A stretch of DNA of 51,033 nt, taken from positions 1 to 51,033 of the forward strand of contig OUQQ01000063.1 of the NCBI GenBank assembly GCA_900404475.1, read 5' to 3'. Position numbers and translations under genes: made by a program. Numbering within the stretch: the first letter of the stretch is position 1; every line of letters begins with the position of its first letter. The notes below the pieces were generated by a model. That model searched no databases, was not told the origin of the DNA, and saw only the letters and a program-made list of their open reading frames with translations. This stretch comes from Spongospora subterranea (Eukaryota; Endomyxa; Phytomyxea; Plasmodiophorida; Plasmodiophoridae). Positions 29,383 to 40,480 of this stretch are shown here, piece by piece.

Positions 29383-32300
29383 GATCGATGGCCAGTAAAT
29401 TCGGCGCCACCCAGCCGAAAAGGGTTGGGCGATGGGTGTACGGATTGCGCTGTTGAGCGCGTCATCGACTGTGACGGCAGTGTATGTGAGTCAACAGGAC
29501 ATTCCCTGACGCGCAATATGGACCGCAATGGCGCGGCTCTCGGGTGGACATGTCTTTTCAAGTGGCGATCTCGGCACCGTTCCCACTGTGTTCCCTTGGT
29601 CAACCTATATCATTTACCATTCATAAAATCGTGTTCATGCTTTGGCAGGTTTTATCCAGTATTGTTGTCAATTTTTTTGCAGTAGCTTTCCGGGATTCTT
29701 GTTTTTTAATTGATCGTATCGGCCCTGGCTTGTTTTATCATTTGGCGACAACGTTTTTCACTGTCAACATCGAGCGAATCAAAGGAGTAAGGGCACTCAG
29801 TGAGAGTCTTTTTTGAGGCGGTGCATAATGTGGTCGGTTTTTGTTGGCGCTGAGTCTGAATGCTGCTTCCAAAACCCATCTGATTAACTGGTGGAACTTC
29901 ATCATTCCTTCGCCCATGACTGAACGATACAGCATGAAGAGTCAGATAGGGTCTAACGATCACGAGAAGAATACAAAGGAAATTTTCATTTGGTTTTCTT
30001 CTTTACCCAGTCGTATCTGTGCCCTTCTCTGTGGATGTTGAATCGATATCCACCCGGCTGTTTCATTCCCTCTCTGGATGCCGATAATGGATATTGGCAA
30101 ACACTGATTGATCCTTCTGCACACGCCTTTTTCTCGGTTATGGGCTGTTTTCTCTGCTGATGTATTCGCACTCATGAAGGGGCTCCGTCAACGGGTCTGG
30201 CGCCAGAATGCATCACGCCTCCGGTGCAACTCATGCCTCTGAGATCAACTTCGACGAAATCTTGCCCATCCACCGGATATCCGGGCACACTTTCTGCGGC
30301 TCCGAGAAGTTTTCATCACGGCTCGTGTCCATCGTGTACAATTGTGTTTTTGAGAGTGAAACTGTTTCGTTCAGTGTGCGGGAAGTAGCATTCTTGAAAA
30401 GGTGTTCGCCATGACCCGGCCCGATTTGCTCCGGTGCCATCGACTGCGGCCAGTTTACTTCAGTTTCTCTATGCTCAATCAATGATTTGGCCCTCACTTA
30501 AGGTTAGTACCATAGCGTGCGTTGGTCGAGCCGCTTCCGTTAGTTCTGCACTCGTGTCTGCCCCTTACCTCACAAACGTTCGTCGCTGGAAGCCGCAAAG
30601 ATATTGTTTGGTCACTTTAGATCGCTGATTTTCGATATTCAACGGTCAATTTCTTCAGTGGCGCAAGCGATAATGTGGATCAGGCTGTGATAATCGCGTT
30701 TCAAGACATGCCCACATTCGCCGTTCAACGTTGTAGCCAGAAACAGGCCAATTCCAGAAGGCGGACGTCGGAAAATCTTCCCGAATTCCACAGAAGGTGC
30801 TGTGCGGGCGATCGAGAGAAGTAATTGCAGTCCGCTGACTCAGTCGTTTTCGCATCGTTCAGGTGAATCACAACCTTTAGGTGTTTGCGGTCTGGATTCG
30901 GGGAATCCGATATCTCGTGAAAGCCCGCCTGCAATATAGTTCAGGACGTCCCTGTTCTCGATAAAAGAGCCCATCCAGGCACATTCACGAGATGTTTTCG
31001 CTAGCGACGGTCAACTCATGCATGACTCAGAATAAAAACCACAACGTAAACGGTAAAAACTGCTGATGGGAAAATCAATCGACGTACTGTAAGCAGAACA
31101 AAATGAGAGTAAAACCAGGACTGACAACGCTAGCATGGTCGTTGCAATAAATCCCCCCATGCGAAGTCAAACTGTAATTTAGATTCGTTGACCAGAGAAG
31201 ATTTCAAGACAGCGACTCGTGGGTTGCCTTCAGGAGCACGGCCGAGACTTTCCCGTTTTGAGCCCTTGGGCCAAGCAACTGAAGGCAACCCCCTGAAGGC
31301 AACCCAATGAATTGCTGTGTTGGAATCCTCGAGGGTCAATTAATCTATCTGAGTTGATTGGGGCAAAGCAATCGGCGCTATCAAAACAAGTCCTGTACAT
31401 CGACCATATGGAATGTCGGACGAATCTGCACGATTTTTAGGTTAAGGGTATTTACACATTTCGCCTCAAAAACGCCAGACATACCTTCTTGCATTGTTTT
31501 TCGTCGTTATCCAAGGGTGCTGGAACTTTTAATTCTCCGGTCGCACGTTAACAACAATTTTTTACTTTCGACAAAGCATAATCGAGATATTGTCTGGTCA
31601 GATAGAAATTGTCTGTTTAGCCTTGTTCGAAGAGTTCTTTCATTGACATAGTCAGCTCGAAAGAGAGATAACACGATGTTGGAGGCGTTGGTTATTTATT
31701 CTTTGTCGGCGACAAAACATGATCATGCAGGAAATCTTAGTTTTGTCATGGGTGGTCCTTAATCGCAACAACGCAGGCTCATCCTTAGACGACTTTTGCT
31801 CACGTACTAGTCGCCTCTTTGGCTTTGCGAACAGGTTGTTCAAATCCACACACACATATCCAGTTCTGGCCATGAGTGTTGTGCCTACTGTAGGATGAAT
31901 CTATTTATCATGACAAACGAGGCCAGGTTCTCCTCGCCAATAAAGCCGACGGCCCCGTAGGCGGATACGATTTTTTGCATGGTTTGTTTAGTAACTCATG
32001 CCTTACTTGCAAAACTTCAGTTCACGGTTGAGTCTTCCACCTCTATTCCAAACAGCATCGAAAGCTCTTTTCAGTCGATTACATTTTATCGAATTGTTGA
32101 TTCTGCCCAACAGCAATGGCTAGTCACTTGAAAATGTCGGAGGTCAGACACCGCATGGAACGCCTGCAACGACAGTCACGACGGCTTTGAAGTAAACGAA
32201 TCAGCTGTTTGTCTCCAGTCGATGCAGTTCGAATCGGGATCAAAAACTCAGCCGCGAAGCATTTGTAAGGAGAATATGGTCAACAACATGTCAACGGAGG

Positions 32301-32748
32301 CAGGTCTAACATTCGCCCGACCGCACTCATCACAGCAGCTTCCTCGACTCTGAAGTTTCTCCGTAGCCCGTCGTCGCACCCTGATGCAGTTAACTGTTGG
32401 AGCCAACTGCGACCGATGTGGCGTAACCTGTCGGCACCGTGACAGCGCCGAGTAAGATTGAGGTACACCTCCAATCCTCCATGAATATTCGCGCACTCAA
32501 CTCACTTATCGATATCGCACACTGATTTCGCTACTGCAGTGCTGGCCAGCGGGGGGATCAGGAAGAGGGGACTGGGGCAATTACAGACACCATATCAGGT
32601 GGAGCTAGAGATATCTCTGACTGTCAGCAATCTGCCCATCGTACTTATCGCTATACAGTTGAGCGCCACTCACAGAAGTCAATCAATCAAACCGATCACC
32701 AATTCGTGTTCGCACACGTCGTCGGCTCAATCAGAATCGTGTTCTATC
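29383..32748. other. 3.4-kb block with no supported gene
   Basis: Only overlapping short frames under 100 codons occur on both strands, without motifs or usable splice chains. A local hairpin is visible: GGGTTGCCTTCAG at 31221-31233 faces two tandem copies of its reverse complement at 31279-31291 and 31293-31305. This may be decayed repeat DNA. The rightmost part holds the promoter of the gene at 32749. Confidence 0.5.
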
Positions 32749-33978
32749 ATGGCATCTTCAAAATGGGATGCGTTATCCAAACCCAAGAATAAAAAACATC
32801 GCGCGAAGGGGGCCAAATTGCCAGGGACGCCGTTTTTTGAAGCTGGACCCATCGTGTCACTCGATAAGCTTGACCATCCAAAACCAAAAGCGGCAAGACG
32901 CGCTTCTAAGATGAATGTTTCCGAGATTCAGACTGAAAACCGAGATCCATATGCTTCTATACATGATATCGATGTTGGGAAGTCCATTACTGGTACATCA
33001 ACTGAGGGGACATCGAATGAAGAAGGTCGAAGTGGAAAAGATTCTTCTCAATATCAGCAGGAAGGAATCGAACGAGCGAAAGCAATCTCAAATGCAATGA
33101 GCCTATCTGTTGATACATTTTCAGACACAATGAGTCCGCGCTCGCTAGACGCTTTGGACCGTCGCGATGAAAATAGCAGTTTTAGTTTCGTCACTGATGG
33201 AGAAAACACAGAGCAGTTTGTGGCCAACGCGGGTCGGCATCTTCGTCGATCAGACCCAAGTACTGGTACGTCAGTTGCATCTGAAGATCTTCAGGATGTC
33301 TCTTTTCCTGCTCAAGATCGCAGATCTGCACTGAACGCTGGAAAACTCAACGGCGCTAAAGAGTCCTGCGTCGGCGAAACAATAACGTATGCAACAATGC
33401 CTGACGAACACGTCGCCGAATCTGCTGAGATGCTCGATCACAATCGTTCCAGAAGTGATGGATTCCATCTTGGTCTTAGTCTCAGCTACACCTCTGGATC
33501 TGCTAGCACGACGCCAACCGACGTGCCCGTTAACTGCTCTGTTCGTCAATCCCCCATTGAACCAATGACGCCGGTCAAGATCGCATCAGCTAAAGTGACG
33601 CCTCTTAACAACTCCCTGGCTTCGAATCCTAGAATTGTCGAACCGGTGCACTTTGCTGCAAAATCTACTGAGTCACTTCCCCCGAGTTGTCCTAAGGAGA
33701 AGCGTGACGAGAGCATTATTCTTGCCGATAACTATAAAATATCGAAAAAGGAGGTGTCCGAAATAGATGTCAGTTGGCACCGCGTTCAACCGCCATCGTC
33801 AGAAGGTCTCTTTGTTCACGAATCCTCCCCGGCACCTGAAGAATACAAACCGTTCACGAACGATCTTCTGAAGCCGTTATTGACTTCTACCCAAATCAGC
33901 TACGAGATCGAAGATGAACCCGAAGCCAAATGGAGCGTGAAGTCAATGTTCTGCTTTGCATGGTGCTGGCCGTTTTAA
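32749..33978 (+). CDS. Disordered Ser-rich protein with Cys/Trp/Phe tail
   Basis: One open frame of 409 codons from ATG 32749 (MASSKWDALSKPKNKKHRAK). Upstream in-frame codons lack an ATG. The protein is basic at first, then long, polar and rich in Ser, Thr, Asp and Glu with many possible phosphosites (SP/TP pairs such as DTMSPRS, IEPMTPVK). It ends abruptly in an aromatic/cysteine patch, KSMFCFAWCWPF. No domain was recognised. The terminal patch could be a membrane or lipid anchor. The layout (disordered body plus short hydrophobic Cys tail) resembles the protein at 25802-27568, though no sequence homology is evident. Confidence 0.6.
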   Translation: MASSKWDALSKPKNKKHRAKGAKLPGTPFFEAGPIVSLDKLDHPKPKAARRASKMNVSEIQTENRDPYASIHDIDVGKSITGTSTEGTSNEEGRSGKDSSQYQQEGIERAKAISNAMSLSVDTFSDTMSPRSLDALDRRDENSSFSFVTDGENTEQFVANAGRHLRRSDPSTGTSVASEDLQDVSFPAQDRRSALNAGKLNGAKESCVGETITYATMPDEHVAESAEMLDHNRSRSDGFHLGLSLSYTSGSASTTPTDVPVNCSVRQSPIEPMTPVKIASAKVTPLNNSLASNPRIVEPVHFAAKSTESLPPSCPKEKRDESIILADNYKISKKEVSEIDVSWHRVQPPSSEGLFVHESSPAPEEYKPFTNDLLKPLLTSTQISYEIEDEPEAKWSVKSMFCFAWCWPF

Positions 33979-34191
33979 ACAAAACCTTTCTCTCTCTTAT
34001 ATTTTAATAGAAAATCCATAAAATTCAGATTTACACTGCAATCGCTGCTCATTTCCGTGAGCCGACATCCAGATCCTGTTCTTGGGCATCATGGCTGGCC
34101 CCATGTGACACTGGCCCGGGGACGTGTTCGACTGAACAGCCGTCGGCAGCGACCGGGCCCTGACATGCATTGAACGTAAATCACCTGTGTC

Positions 34192-34257
34192 GCGCTGATA
34201 CAATGGTGTATCGTGTATCGAAAGCAGATCAGCAAAGGGTTGCGCTGATACAATGGT
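34192..34257. repeat. 16-bp direct repeat upstream of HAT1
   Basis: GCGCTGATACAATGGT occurs at 34192-34207 and 34242-34257, exact and 50 bp apart, about 100-165 bp before the HAT1 start. It might be a regulatory repeat or chance local duplication. Confidence 0.6.
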
Positions 34258-34355
34258 ATCGTGGTGATCGCTATTGGTGCTCAGCTGGCTGCGCGAATAC
34301 TACGCTTTTCAGTCACCGCGACTTCAATCAGTTCAGATAAATAAAGGTGCTGTCC

Positions 34356-35892
34356 ATGGATGTGGTGGATGCTCGCTCCGTTTTCCACATTCACATTGTT
34401 CGGGATGCGACAGAGCTGGAGCGCAGTCGCGCCGTGGCGTCCAGGTTCCTCTTCCATCCCGAATTCGTGCATCAGATATTCGAATCAGAGAACATTCGAG
34501 GCTATGGTCAGTATTTATGATGGTTTCGAATTCATTCCGCTGATAAATGACTCTTTAGACTGTCCCCTAATCAACCTCAAGTTCGCGGTCAGTTCCTCTG
34601 GAAGTGCGCAAATCAACACAGATTTACCAGGTGCTTTTCAACCAGGCGCATTCGCTGTACCTATATGGGCCAGAATTCGTCTCAATCCGAAAAAACCCCG
34701 ACGCTGACGATGTCGTCGGTTGCATCAAAAAGTTCCTACCTAATCAACCTGATTTCCAAACTCACAACATTGCACTATTTAAAAAGGTCGTACACTATGA
34801 GTCATATCTGGCTTTTGGGCTGATGTTCTTTTGTAGAAGTTGACCTCGCCTTTTGCCCCCTTGGGCGACATCGTCTCAACTTATTTTATCAAAGAGAAAC
34901 CTGATGGCGATACCGTCGAGTTTCAGATCAGAAAGGTTTTTCCCATGCATTATTTGCTGTGCTACTTTTTACTAACCAAAAGGTTCCAGGCAGATTTTTC
35001 CATGAAAGGTGTCCGCAAGTTTCATGAACGCCTTCGGTTTCATGCGACATGTTTTATTGAATCAGCATCTTTCATCGATGATACTGACGAAAAGTGGTCT
35101 TTACTGTTCCTTTATCGGCGTCGACCACCCTCTGAAGGATCCAATTCTGGCAATTTTTTTGATATTGCTGCCTACGTCTCAATGTACTCTTTTTGTATGG
35201 CGTTTGCATGTGCTTCACATCAACCGAGCTGATGGGCATGGCATTAGATAGGCACCCAGGAGGCGAGCGCTTACGCTTAAGCCAAATCGTGGTATTACCA
35301 CCATATCAACGTTATGGTCACGGCAGGCATCTTCTTCAAGCTGTTTATGATGAAGGCATTCGACGTGATTGTTTCGAAGTAACCGTTGAAGTACGGTGAC
35401 AAAATATCTGTCATCTGCGGTTGTTTCTTCCTCAATCGCTCATATCAGGATCCAACCCGCTCATTCCAAAGACTTCGCGATCACGTGGACCTACGACGTT
35501 TATTGGCGGCAGGTTTCTACAGGACTGTTATCAGCGACGGGGGAAAGCATCCTAATGCATTGTTTTGTTCATCTCTGGAAAAGTGGGATGCTAGAATCGC
35601 GTTCGAGATTCGCAAAAAGTTGAAGATTTCCCTTCCGCAAATTCGGCGCGTCTATGAAATGTTGAAGCTGCGGATTTTACATGAGAACAATGTTGATGAA
35701 GCCATATGGACAGATTTTCGTCTAGAAGTCAAGAGAAGGTTGCAAAAACAATATCTCGGGGACAGTACGAAGAGTACCTGGCGAAGTTCAACAGAAAGGA
35801 AAAAAATCCTAGCCGCTTTGTACAGCGAACTTATTGATGATTACACAATGGTTATCAATAGAAACCATGAAGCCATAGATGTAAATCGTTAG
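34356..35892 (+). CDS. HAT1: Histone acetyltransferase HAT1 (type B)
   Basis: Seven exons: 34356-34506, 34559-34587, 34631-34786, 34837-34935, 34990-35194, 35248-35390, 35449-35892 (408 aa; human 419). Introns are 43-58 nt. HAT1 acetylates newly made histone H4 at K5/K12 before nuclear deposition. HAT1-family blocks in order: FLFHPEFVHQIF, GYDCPLINLKF, DADDVVGCIKKFLP, TVEFQIRKADFSMKGVRKF, FIESASFIDDTDEKW, the acetyl-CoA loop QIVVLPPYQRYGHG, VEDPTRSFQRLRD, IRRVYEMLKLR and FRLEVKRRLQ. The 29-nt second exon restores the GY...F block. ATG 34356 places the first family block about 10 residues in; an upstream exon is possible. It lies 200 bp before the eL22 start. Confidence 0.95.
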
Positions 35893-36090
35893 TATATAGT
35901 TCATCGCTAAAATTCCAATACACCATTAATATTATTGTCCTGAACCTTACCCTCAATTTTGATTGGGGCAACGTCCATATATTGTCGTCTGTCGGAGTCC
36001 GTGGCGCATTTTATACCCATTCGTTCACAATCGCTATCTTCGTCTTCCTCGTTTCCGGATTTCAATCCTGATCTTAACAGCTCATCAAAA

Positions 36091-36522
36091 ATGGCCGTCG
36101 CCAAGGTACTATCGCCAACGACACATGTCTCAGAGCAGCTGAGTGATGTTTGTTTCGTGTTATAGAAATCCGACAAATCCGCCCCAGTCGCCAAGAAGGT
36201 CTTCCTGAAATTCGCGGTGAAGTGCGACGCCCCCGTAGCCGATGGCATCTTTGACATCGCTGCTTACGAGAAGTACCTTCACGACCGCATCAAGATCAAC
36301 GGAAAAACTGGTGTTCTAGGTGAATCCGTTGTCCTCAGCCGTGACGCCAAGACGATGAACATCCAGGCCGCCGCCCCCTTCAGCAAGCGATACATCAAGT
36401 ACCTGACCCAGAAGTTCTTGAAGAAGCACCAGCTACGTGATTACGTCCGCGTCATCGCCGACACCAAGACCTCATACAAGCTCAAATACTTCAGCCTTGA
36501 AAAGGCCGATGAATCCAAATAA
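36091..36522 (+). CDS. RPL22: 60S ribosomal protein eL22
   Basis: Exon 1 (36091-36105) encodes only MAVAK; a 60-nt GT-AG intron leads to exon 2 (36166-36522), for 123 aa, near the family's ~128. It is a structural component of the large ribosomal subunit. Recognised blocks are FLKFAVKCDAPVADGIFDIA, YEKYLHDRIKINGK, AAPFSKRYIKYLTQKFLKK, LRDYVRVIADTK and YKLKYF. An intron directly after the first codons is typical of ribosomal protein genes in intron-bearing eukaryotes. Exon 2 favours C-ending codons, as expected for high expression. Confidence 0.96.
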
Positions 36523-36678
36523 GCATTTAGAAAAACATCCCACAAACAAATACAATTGCTAGTGTCGATTTTCTCTACTAAATCCTAATATTAACATACT
36601 CTTTATATTGCCAAGCGAATCTTCCTCTCATAGTCGCGAAATTGTCCACTACTGTTTAGATTTTGTATTTGAATGCCG

Positions 36679-38397
36679 TTAGATGGTGTAATATTTACGC
36701 CACCGGTGTAGAATCATGCAAACGCCGACCCAAAATGCAATCTTGATCACGACGAACGTTATCAATCCAAGATCGAACCCGAGCCATAAACGGCATAGAC
36801 GCGAACCCAACTCGACCAAGTTCTGGTTAGGGCGTTCCCAATAAACCCAGGTGATGACCAGATCTAAAATGTCACATGCGCCTAACGCGTATACGAGAAC
36901 TGCTTGACGACCGACCGAAATCAGCCACGATAACACTCCGATACGATGTTTGCGTTCGATCAGTTCATACAGTATCGCCATGACAGCGATATTTAAAGCG
37001 GATGTTAAACACAAGTACGATAACGAATACACATTCTGATGGAACGCCGATCAGCCAAAAAACCTCGCAATTGGTTCTGAAATACCTTGTTGATCGGAAT
37101 TCCAATCGACAATGCTGCCACTCCGAGAACGATATTGACAAACGAGAAGATAAACCACGCTTGGTGACGGTCGAATAACGGGCTACGAGAGATTCGTTGA
37201 GGTTCGTGGTGGTCAATGAACAGATGGGCAAACTGCAGGCCAACGAAGGCGCTCGTGATGCTGGCGATCGTGGACAGGATGCCTTCGGGATCGAACGGGA
37301 CCGAGCACCACGACGGCGCGTTATCTCGTGGACACATCGCTGGACTGCACGATGAGCAAGCCGGATCTCGAACATATTCAGGTCGATGATACTGATAAAA
37401 CATCAGAAATTATCGACGTTGGCACTAGTGGTACGGGAAACCACAAATTGGATTAGAACAATAAATTTTTTGTGTAAAATGAGCGAAATCATTCCACCTT
37501 GACAAAAACGAAAGCGTCGAAGAAAGAAACAAAAATGTATGGACACATGTGAATGAAGTATATTCGATGTAGAATTTACAAGGTGATTAACGCCAAATAC
37601 GGCCATATCCCAATAGGACGATGGAGAACAGTCCGGTGTCGGGTTCAGGAACGACGCATCGCACGACATGTTCCTGATGGCGAACGCGATCATGCCGCCA
37701 TGAACGGTAACCATTGCCAACATGGCGACATATTGCCAGACATAGCGAGCAAGATGGTGACGAGCGGATTGCCTGACGGGGATCAGTAGCTCGATCGCCA
37801 CGGTCGTTATGTAGACCACCGCGATTCGTTGCAGGATTCCAGGAATACGAAGATAGTACAGACTATATCGATTGGGAAACTGACCTCCTTGCAGAATAAG
37901 ACCTAAAACCACCAATCGAGCGCAGCGCTTCAACGCCCCTTTAGCAATGGATTTACGACTTGCTGGGCGGGCACGTTGACTCATAATTGCAAATGCAGTT
38001 GAACAGCCAACCGCGAAAAGGAACCCTGGCATGATAATATCGGCTAATCTGAGGCCACTCCACTGAAGATCAATTTAGAGCAGAGAACGCCAGAGTTTGC
38101 CAAGACGATAAATTACCGGGGAATGGTCCATCCAATGTCGGTATGCAGCACCAGCGTCGTCAGTCTATATTCCAGTTGTAATCAACAACATAGAGTTATT
38201 TGGGACGAAAGTGTCAAACGAACGAGGATCATAAGACAGACAATCGCGCCGCGAAACGCATCCAGAGACAGCAGGCGTGGATTCGGCTTGCGCGCCGCCA
38301 CCATTTCGACGGTGGCGCTACGCTCGTACGGTGCATGAGCGGGCGGATCGGAGGCCAGCAGGCGTTCCTCATGGTCATGAACAATTGCCGCCGCCAT
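36679..38397 (-). CDS. HGSNAT-like heparan-alpha-glucosaminide N-acetyltransferase family
   Basis: Exons 38397-38224, 38164-38117, 38062-37592, 37391-37086 and 37035-36679 join in frame (451 aa). Introns are 59, 54, 200 and 50 nt. Family hallmarks: LLSLDAFRGAIVCLMIL, HSPWSGLRLADIIMPGFLFA, YYLRIPGILQRIAVVY, FDPEGILSTIASITSAFVGL, GIPINKNVYSLSYLCLTSAL. About ten membrane helices. In animals HGSNAT moves acetyl groups from cytosolic acetyl-CoA to lysosomal heparan sulfate; plants, amoebae and protists have related proteins of unknown substrate, so only family membership is claimed. The protein is shorter than human HGSNAT and lacks its N-terminal lumenal extension. The 200-nt third intron may hide an additional exon. 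Convergent with eL22 (stops 157 bp apart). Confidence 0.82.
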
Positions 38398-38556
38398 CTG
38401 CCGGCCTGGGTGGTTGATCGGGCGACTAATGCCCAGCCTGTGACGGGTCTGGGGACAATGTCTTGTTATACACGACAGCGCCTGTCCGATCGTTACTCAC
38501 CTGACTTGGTTACGCTTCCCTCGACTGTGTTACAGTACTTGCCGCCATGTGTAGTC

Positions 38557-39429
38557 TCATATGCGTTGGGGGGGCAGAACTCGGCTCTTCTCCATGCCGA
38601 GAAACTGCTTCTTGGGTTTCATTGCTGATCTGGGTTTGATCACCTGCTGGGGTGAAGGCCGAAGTGTCACTGACGTGATTCGAAGGGTTGTACCGGTCCT
38701 GAGTCTGATGGCTGTCACGGCCGATTTTTGTCGTCGTGTTTTCGCATCATCGTCGTCAGAGAGTGAGCTAGTTGACGAGTATTGGTAAGCATTCTGGTTC
38801 AGCTTGTACATCATTACTGCTGTGGCTGGCTTATGGTATACTCTCTCCGTTCCGTTTGGGCTTGAAAGAATCTTGGAGTGTTATCCATCTCAATGTTGGG
38901 TGCAACGAAGACCCTAATCTTCAGGGCGAATCCAAAACATCATATTGACCAGGCGAGTTGGGACAGCCATGGCCTAGAGGAACAAACAGTCAGCAAATAT
39001 AGCCTAGTAGCCAACAACACAATGTAGATTATCGGGTTGAAATACGTTTGGTTATTTATGATGCAATAATGACAAAAAGTATTACACAATGGCGTAAAAA
39101 CTTTCGTCAGTAGGTTCTGCGGTTGATCTGACGATATTATGTCGGTTTGGATCGTCTGAGTACTGAGCAAAAATTGGAAATCCACAGCCAAACAGTATGA
39201 GGCGCTTCGCTCTGCGTTGCATCGTTCTGCTCCTAACCATAACGACCCATACCAATGCCGACGATGGCAAGTGTGAGAGCGACAATCTGTATAATCTCGC
39301 AAAATTCTCTATCGACCAGTGATTCGTTCAAGATGTGCAAGCTATGATCTTCGAAAGAGAGAGGGACACTGCAGGGTGGCCGATCTTCGACTCTGAACGT
39401 GGCGCCAAGAACAATAAAATAGCCATATA
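38557..39429 (-). CDS. Unresolved membrane protein cut by the assembly gap
   Basis: Minus-strand frames running out of the gap encode GYFIVLGATFRVEDRPPC, then HSLHILNESLVDREFCEI and a membrane helix (IIQIVALTLAIVGIGM). Farther on, FNPIIYIVLLATRLYLL reads like a seventh transmembrane helix with the NPxxY-type motif of GPCRs, and 38814-38557 encodes a Ser/Asp then Arg/Lys-rich tail (SSTSSLSDDDDAKTRRQK). The pieces are in different phases and I could not fix the introns. Together they may be one receptor-like gene, but the 7TM identity is a guess from one short motif. The N-terminal part is lost in or beyond the gap. Confidence 0.3.
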
Positions 39430-39529
39430 NNNNNNNNNNNNNNNNNNNNNNNNNNNNNNNNNNNNNNNNNNNNNNNNNNNNNNNNNNNNNNNNNNNNNNN
39501 NNNNNNNNNNNNNNNNNNNNNNNNNNNNN
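39430..39529. other. Assembly gap, 100 N
   Basis: Exactly 100 undetermined bases, the conventional size for a gap of unknown length. The true distance between the flanks is therefore unknown. Confidence 0.99.
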
Positions 39530-39788
39530 GGTCTCCAGGCGCGAAGCGAAGAGGGAATACATTCTCGTCAACGATGGGGAACGACGCCTCTTGGGATGTG
39601 CACGATTTCGGGCACGAAGGCGACGGCAATCTGCGGCAGTGCGAATGTTTCGCAGCGCGAGGCGTCAGATGCACGGTACTGTATTTGCGCGACCCGGTTG
39701 AACCCCAAAATCGAATTCAGTTTCAAATCTATCGATTTGACGATAACAGATACCACATGACGTCGCTGTAAATGATGACGGTGCCGCC

Positions 39789-40403
39789 ATGCAGAACATT
39801 ATCGAAGCAATCATTTTGAAATGGGGCCGAAGAGAAGGCAGTGGTTCGGGAATGGGCGCCTCGCTGGCCCCGGCTGATGCTCAACTTTCATACACAGATA
39901 TCGATAATCTGACGATGCTCAAGTATCTGATACCCGGAAATGTACTGGCTCGCGCTCTAGAAATTGTCGACTCGGATGCAATAGAGCGTATCAATTCGAA
40001 AACAGCTTCAGCATACAGGGTTTATGGATCTCGTTCAACACCTTATCGATGCACAAAACGGTGTTGTTCATGCCCTGCTTTCTTGCACACCGTTATCCTC
40101 AACGAACAATCCCATTTTGTGAGTTGAAGCGTACACGAGTTCGCAGATAAGTTTTGATCTTTTCCTCAGTGTAAACATCAGCTGGCCGCCATTATCGCTG
40201 AGGCATTGGATAGAATCAATGTCACGATTACTGTCAATGAACAGGTACAATCACACGTGTTCTGTTCGGGATGTCGTGGTGGAGTTCTAAGGTCTCAACA
40301 GGCGTATGTTAACTTGGCTCTTGATGATTCACTGTCGATATTACCGAATCAAATCATTAATCGGAACGACAGATCGCCGGAGAATAAAACTGAATTGAAG
40401 TGA
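39789..40403 (+). CDS. ZSWIM7: SWIM-type zinc finger protein ZSWIM7/SWS1
   Basis: Exons 39789-40118, 40170-40244 and 40302-40403 give 168 aa; introns are 51 and 57 nt. The family core is clear: YLIPGNVLARALEIVDSDAI, YRVYGSRSTPYRC, and a SWIM zinc motif CxC...CxH formed by CCSCPAF and, across the first intron, CKHQLAAIIAEAL. ZSWIM7/SWS1 pairs with RAD51 paralogues in the Shu complex and promotes homologous recombination in the nucleus; that role is inferred. The second intron is a multiple of three and open, so its retention would add 19 residues without breaking the frame. The stop lies 77 bp from the convergent homeodomain gene. Confidence 0.82.
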
Positions 40404-40480
40404 TGAGATATATTTGTTTATTTTGAGCCTTTAGTTCGGCGCTATGATAGATGTAGATTGATGTCGAGTTAGGAAATGTG

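Noticed and set aside
29089..29398. 96-codon plus frame antisense to the coiled-coil gene
   Set aside because: The minus-strand frame continues in phase through two introns, while the plus frame has none.
32221..32245. GTTCGAATC resembling a tRNA T-loop
   Set aside because: No acceptor, D or anticodon stems could be paired around it.
39574..39771. 65-codon plus frame just right of the gap (MGNDASWDVHDF...)
   Set aside because: Equally long frames exist on the minus strand over the same bases and no motif supports either; it may belong to the receptor-like minus gene.
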